Positions 60,729 through 64,000 of a DNA stretch of 64,000 nucleotides are shown in pieces; the first letter of the stretch is position 1, and every line of letters starts with the position of its first letter. A program made the translations under genes and the position numbers. The DNA is from Alteromonas_E sp965248545 (lineage in GTDB: Bacteria; Pseudomonadota; Gammaproteobacteria; Enterobacterales; Alteromonadaceae). The stretch is taken from assembly GCA_965248545.1 (NCBI GenBank), contig OZ252110.1, positions 62,001 through 126,000 of the forward strand, written 5' to 3'. The notes beneath the pieces are model-generated. The model did not search any database. It was given only the letters and a program-made list of their open reading frames with translations, and was not told where the DNA came from.

Positions 60729-62381
60729 TTAGTCACGTAACTCCCGTCGCAGAATTTTGCCGACATTAGTTTTAGGGAGATCATCTTTGAAGACAATGTG
60801 TTTCGGTACCTTGTAGCCGGTCAAATGCGTGCGACAATGCTCGATGACCATGGTCTCAGTTAATTGATCGTCTTTTTTGACAACAAACAGCTTAACGACT
60901 TCACCCGACACTTCATGCGGCACGCCCACCGCAGCGGCCTCCAACACCATATCGTGCATCGCAGCGACTTCTTCAATTTCGTTCGGGAATACGTTGAATC
61001 CCGAGACCAAAATCATGTCTTTTTTGCGATCCACAATATAAAAATACCCTTCTTCATCAACCCGCGCGATATCTCCCGTCGCTAACCAGCCGTCTTGAAG
61101 GATTTCGGCTGTTGCCTCGGGCCGATTCAGGTAACCCTTCATAACTTGAGGTCCCTTCACCCACATTTCGCCGACTTCACCAACGCCGACCTCGTTGCCT
61201 TCTTCGTCCATTAGTTTAATGTCCGTGGACGGTACCGGCATCCCAATACTGCCCTTGTAGGCTTCTAGCTGCGGAGGATTAACGGTTACCACCGGAGAAC
61301 ACTCGGTTAAGCCGTAACCTTCTAGTAATACTGTGCCTGTAACCTTGTGCCATTTTTCGGCAACTGGACGCTGAACAGCCATCCCGCCGCCTAGACCAAA
61401 TTTGAAATTACTGAAGTCCAGTTCATCAAAACCTGGCGTGTTAAGTAGGCCGTTAAACAAGGTGTTTACCCCGGGCAAAACGGCGAATGGATACTTACTC
61501 AGCTCGTTCACAAAGGCTGGCATGTCACGAGGGTTGGTAATCAAAAGGTTTGGACAACCAAACTTCATAAACAGCAAACAACTGCCTTGTAATGCAAAGA
61601 TGTGGTAAAGCGGTAATGCCGTAACAACCAAGTCTTTGCCCGGTGTGATAGCCGTTGCCAAGATGCCAGAAACTTGCTCTAAGTTTGCGACCAAATTGCG
61701 ATGCGTTAACATGCCACCTTTGGATACTCCGGTGGTTCCGCCGGTATATTGTAGAAAAGCGAGCTCGCTGTTTTTAACATCAGGCCGTGTGTACGTCGCC
61801 GATTCACCTTCATTCAAGGCTTGGGTAAAGCGCTTGGTGCCTGAAAGTGTATAGGCAGGTACCATTTTCTTGACGTGCTTAATCACAAAATTAACTATCC
61901 AACGCTTTGGCGCTGGTAACAAATCTGCGATAGACGTCAACAGAATATTTTGGACTGGCGTATCTTTGACAACTTCAGCCAAGGTACAGGCAAAGTTCTC
62001 AACGATAACAATGGTTTTTACATTTGCGTCCGTCAGCTGATGCTGAAGTTCTCTAGGCGTGTATAGCGGGTTAACATTAACGACCACCATCCCTGCGCGC
62101 AAAATACCAAAGATAGCCACTGGATATTGCAGCAAATTCGGCATCATAACTGCAACAGAATCTCCACGTTGCAGGCCTGAGTTTTGCAAGTAAGCTGCGA
62201 ATTGACGCGACAAATCGTCAAGCTCACCGAACGTCATCGAATGACCCATATTTATGTAGGCAGTGCGGTCTCGATATTTCTCTACGGATTGTTCAAAAAC
62301 ATCAACGAGAGAAGTGTAAGCATCTGGGTCAATCTCAGGCTCAATTCGAGGGTCGTAATGCTGTAGCCAAATTTTTTCCAT
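60729..62381 (-). CDS. fadD: Long-chain fatty acid-CoA ligase
   Basis: FadD activates exogenous fatty acids to acyl-CoA at the inner membrane, the entry to beta-oxidation and to FadR signalling. The 550-residue enzyme shows the AMP-binding P-loop FLQYTGGTTGVSKGGMLTH near residue 210, YGLTECSPVVTVN near 350, WLATGDIARVDEEGYFYIVD near 430 and DRKKDMILVSGFNVFPNEIE near 448. GGAAGAA before the ATG. It is the first gene of a run that continues through rnd and ycgL. A FadR-like sequence near its start overlaps the ribosome-binding site and was not accepted as a site. Confidence 0.97.
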   Translation of the reverse strand: MEKIWLQHYDPRIEPEIDPDAYTSLVDVFEQSVEKYRDRTAYINMGHSMTFGELDDLSRQFAAYLQNSGLQRGDSVAVMMPNLLQYPVAIFGILRAGMVVVNVNPLYTPRELQHQLTDANVKTIVIVENFACTLAEVVKDTPVQNILLTSIADLLPAPKRWIVNFVIKHVKKMVPAYTLSGTKRFTQALNEGESATYTRPDVKNSELAFLQYTGGTTGVSKGGMLTHRNLVANLEQVSGILATAITPGKDLVVTALPLYHIFALQGSCLLFMKFGCPNLLITNPRDMPAFVNELSKYPFAVLPGVNTLFNGLLNTPGFDELDFSNFKFGLGGGMAVQRPVAEKWHKVTGTVLLEGYGLTECSPVVTVNPPQLEAYKGSIGMPVPSTDIKLMDEEGNEVGVGEVGEMWVKGPQVMKGYLNRPEATAEILQDGWLATGDIARVDEEGYFYIVDRKKDMILVSGFNVFPNEIEEVAAMHDMVLEAAAVGVPHEVSGEVVKLFVVKKDDQLTETMVIEHCRTHLTGYKVPKHIVFKDDLPKTNVGKILRRELRD

Positions 62382-62509
62382 GGTTCTTCCAGCTTGTTAT
62401 TATTGTTTCGAGTGTGTGTTTATTTTAGTCGCGTTCGTGCAGGCAGAACGTCTTTTCAAGTAGCATGGTAATCAAAGTTAACACAAAGTTAAATCTCAGC
62501 CACGCTGAA

Positions 62510-63400
62510 TTATGCCATGCGTGTTGGTAATTCGGTCAAAAACTTAGAGATTTTTTCAAACACCTGTTTGGAAAATTGCATATGCAGGTGATGCCCGCCG
62601 TCCAAATTTTCTACGTTGGCTTGTTTAAACCAGTTGAGACGCTCCGCCACTGTGCCTCTTTTTGCCAGCAGACCTTGATTGGCCACTATAATCAACAAGG
62701 GCGAATCGACACCTGCCATCAGCTCTCGGGCTTGCGTTCGGGTCAGTCGCAATAAGGAGCTATTGCGCAAACGTTCATCCGTTAACCAGCTAACCTCTGA
62801 TTGCGCAGTCACATCGTGATCGTTTTGCGTTTTAACCGAACGTTTGAGTAACAACTCCACCATGGCTTTGGGCAGTTCAGTGTGCGCTTGGCGCTTTTCT
62901 AACAGTTGTCCAAATGGGATTGCCATCGCTTTTTTCTGCCGTGCTCGACGCTGCTGGCGACCTTCAATCCCATGGCGAATGGTGTCGATGGTTTTATCGC
63001 CATATAAAGGCCCGCAAGCATCAATGGACACAATAGCAGCAATGCGTTCGGGAAAGACGGCGGCATAAATCGTAGACAAGATCCCTCCCATCGAATGTCC
63101 AAGCAGGATGACGTGTTGCCAGCCTTGATCTTCAATTAGCTGATGCAGGTCATCAACGTAATCGAGTTGCTGATAATCACATCCACTCGGTCGATGATCG
63201 GAATGTCCATGCCCAGGCCAGTCCAGCGCGATGAAATGATACGCCTCGAAATAGCTCGAAATGGGTACAAAACTGTTGGCATTATCTAACCAGCCGTGCA
63301 GTGCAAGTACAATGGGTTTCCCCGTTTGCTGATTACTCAATCCTCTCAAACAAATGTGCGGTAATTGGAATTCAACCGGTTGGAGCGCGTGTTCAGTCAA
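62510..63400 (-). CDS. Alpha/beta hydrolase
   Basis: A hydrolase of about 296 residues with VLALHGWLDNANSFVPIS near residue 32, the nucleophile elbow LLGHSMGGILSTIYA (Ser in GHSMG) near 105, and a late His in LDGGHHLHMQF. The start is put at TTG 63400, because AGAGG lies six bases upstream and the homologous core begins right after; an ATG at 63460 and a TTG at 63469 in the same frame are possible. It is a serine hydrolase, unlike the Asp-type hydrolase at 15107. Substrate unknown. It lies upstream of fadD on the same strand with a 128-base gap, probably as a separate transcript. Confidence 0.88.
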   Translation of the reverse strand: MTEHALQPVEFQLPHICLRGLSNQQTGKPIVLALHGWLDNANSFVPISSYFEAYHFIALDWPGHGHSDHRPSGCDYQQLDYVDDLHQLIEDQGWQHVILLGHSMGGILSTIYAAVFPERIAAIVSIDACGPLYGDKTIDTIRHGIEGRQQRRARQKKAMAIPFGQLLEKRQAHTELPKAMVELLLKRSVKTQNDHDVTAQSEVSWLTDERLRNSSLLRLTRTQARELMAGVDSPLLIIVANQGLLAKRGTVAERLNWFKQANVENLDGGHHLHMQFSKQVFEKISKFLTELPTRMA

Positions 63401-63562
63401 GTGGAACCTCTTTGGTGAAGTAAAGGTATAGCATAAAATGTTTGCGTTCAATTCGCACATTTCCGTCAATAGAGCAGCAAAGTAAGCGGCAATTTATTGC
63501 CGTAATGACGACTAACATGAGCATAATTTGCCACTGTCACGGCGAGAATTTGCCGTCAGTGT

Positions 63563-63883
63563 CTAAGCGTATAAGTCAATTCCAAGTAGGCCGCGCAACT
63601 CCTCTCGTCGCGATTCGCGTTGTAAACTTTGGTAGGTTTCCAGGGCAGCCTGGTTTTGAGGATTAGGTGAGTCATAGCTCGACCGGCGTTGCTCGCGAAA
63701 CCGCTCGGCTTGCTCGTAGGCTTCAGCAGATGCCTGACGGACAACGGTTTGAGTGATCGGTAATTCAGTTTGTTGACGCTGTTGCTGTTGTGCTCGAGTC
63801 TCGGCCTCACGCTCAGGTTGACGCGCCGTTGGACTAACGACTAAGCCGTTTTGTGACGCAACTAGTGACGACTCCAACTCCAC
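63563..63883 (-). CDS. Small conserved protein of unknown function
   Basis: A 106-residue polar protein. The N-terminal two-thirds is Gln/Arg/Glu-rich and probably disordered (REAETRAQQQQRQQTELPIT). The C-terminus is ordered-looking, with AALETYQSLQRESRREELRG then LLGIDLYA at the very end. Short proteins with this Tyr-Gln-Ser...LLG-[IV]-D-x-Y-A ending recur in marine gammaproteobacteria, to my recollection without function. It has no signal peptide or membrane segment. The remaining 117 bases of the window (63884-64000) hold its upstream region and no other recognisable gene. Confidence 0.65.
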   Translation of the reverse strand: MELESSLVASQNGLVVSPTARQPEREAETRAQQQQRQQTELPITQTVVRQASAEAYEQAERFREQRRSSYDSPNPQNQAALETYQSLQRESRREELRGLLGIDLYA

Positions 63884-64000
63884 TGACCAATGACCTCTCG
63901 AAACTCAACCTAACTCAGTGGCAATTCAACTTTCGTTCCAAAGTGCTAAATCGCCTGCGTCAAATCAGTATAGACGTTATATGTCAAAACTCGGCTATTC

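Noticed and set aside
62380..62400. FadR-like sequence next to the fadD start
   Set aside because: AGCTGG followed by CCA on the minus strand resembles a FadR half-site pair, but the middle does not match and it is explained by the GGAAGAA ribosome-binding site.
1..64000. Mobile element, prophage, CRISPR or defence island
   Set aside because: No transposase, integrase, recombinase, phage structural gene, toxin-antitoxin pair, restriction gene or CRISPR repeat was seen; the only tandem repeats are inside fimV and ycgM.

Overview
The window reads as ordinary chromosome of a free-living, probably marine gammaproteobacterium related to the Alteromonadales/Vibrionales side of the class. This rests on gene order: pdxB-asd-fimV-truA-accD-folC-dedD-cvpA-purF, the divergent fabB/mnmC pair, yfcL-epmC, nhaB-dsbB and fadD-rnd-ycgL-ycgM-ycgN are all syntenic blocks of that class, and FadR is very close to the enterobacterial protein over its DNA-binding domain. 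I see no rRNA or tRNA gene, CRISPR array, transposase, integrase or prophage gene. Species cannot be named from the sequence alone.

Layout. 1-1900: the tail of a Gly/Cys-rich protein, a periplasmic solute-binding-like protein and a Yip1-type membrane protein. 1997-15059 (all minus): purine, folate, fatty-acid, tRNA-pseudouridine, polar-assembly, aspartate-family and PLP genes; a secreted seven-repeat FG-GAP protein sits inside this block between truA and fimV. 15107-17533: an alpha/beta hydrolase, a class II aldolase and a divergent Crp/Fnr regulator. 17550-25343: fabB, mnmC, three tandem FlgO-like proteins, yfcL, an ATP-NAD kinase-like gene and epmC. 25531-27860: a three-gene plus-strand operon (unknown, thioesterase, membrane-anchored aspartic protease). 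27884-37314: fadH with a divergent TetR gene, a GMC oxidoreductase, a second solute-binding-like protein, a cytochrome c-rhodanese fusion and a DUF2252 protein. 37311-43746: a wax-ester/triacylglycerol synthase operon facing a patatin-like lipase operon. 43813-49061: a trans-sulfuration enzyme, cupin, fatty-acid hydroxylase, Crp/Fnr regulator, two phasin-like proteins and FadR. 49387-54739: a secreted beta-propeller lipoprotein and a MipA-DUF3019-two-component operon. 54858-63883: nhaB-dsbB, then a tightly packed minus-strand run from fadD to ycgN, a hydrolase and a small unknown protein.

Theme. Lipid metabolism recurs: accD and fabB make fatty acids; fadD and fadH activate and degrade them; WS/DGAT and patatin point to making and mobilising neutral lipid; phasins point to polyhydroxyalkanoate granules; FadR and at least two TetR proteins are candidate controllers. 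No single novel defence or mobile system is evident. The most interesting leads are the neutral-lipid locus with its unknown 453-residue partner, the shared fadH/tetR operator-promoter, the FlgO triplet and the cytochrome-rhodanese fusion.
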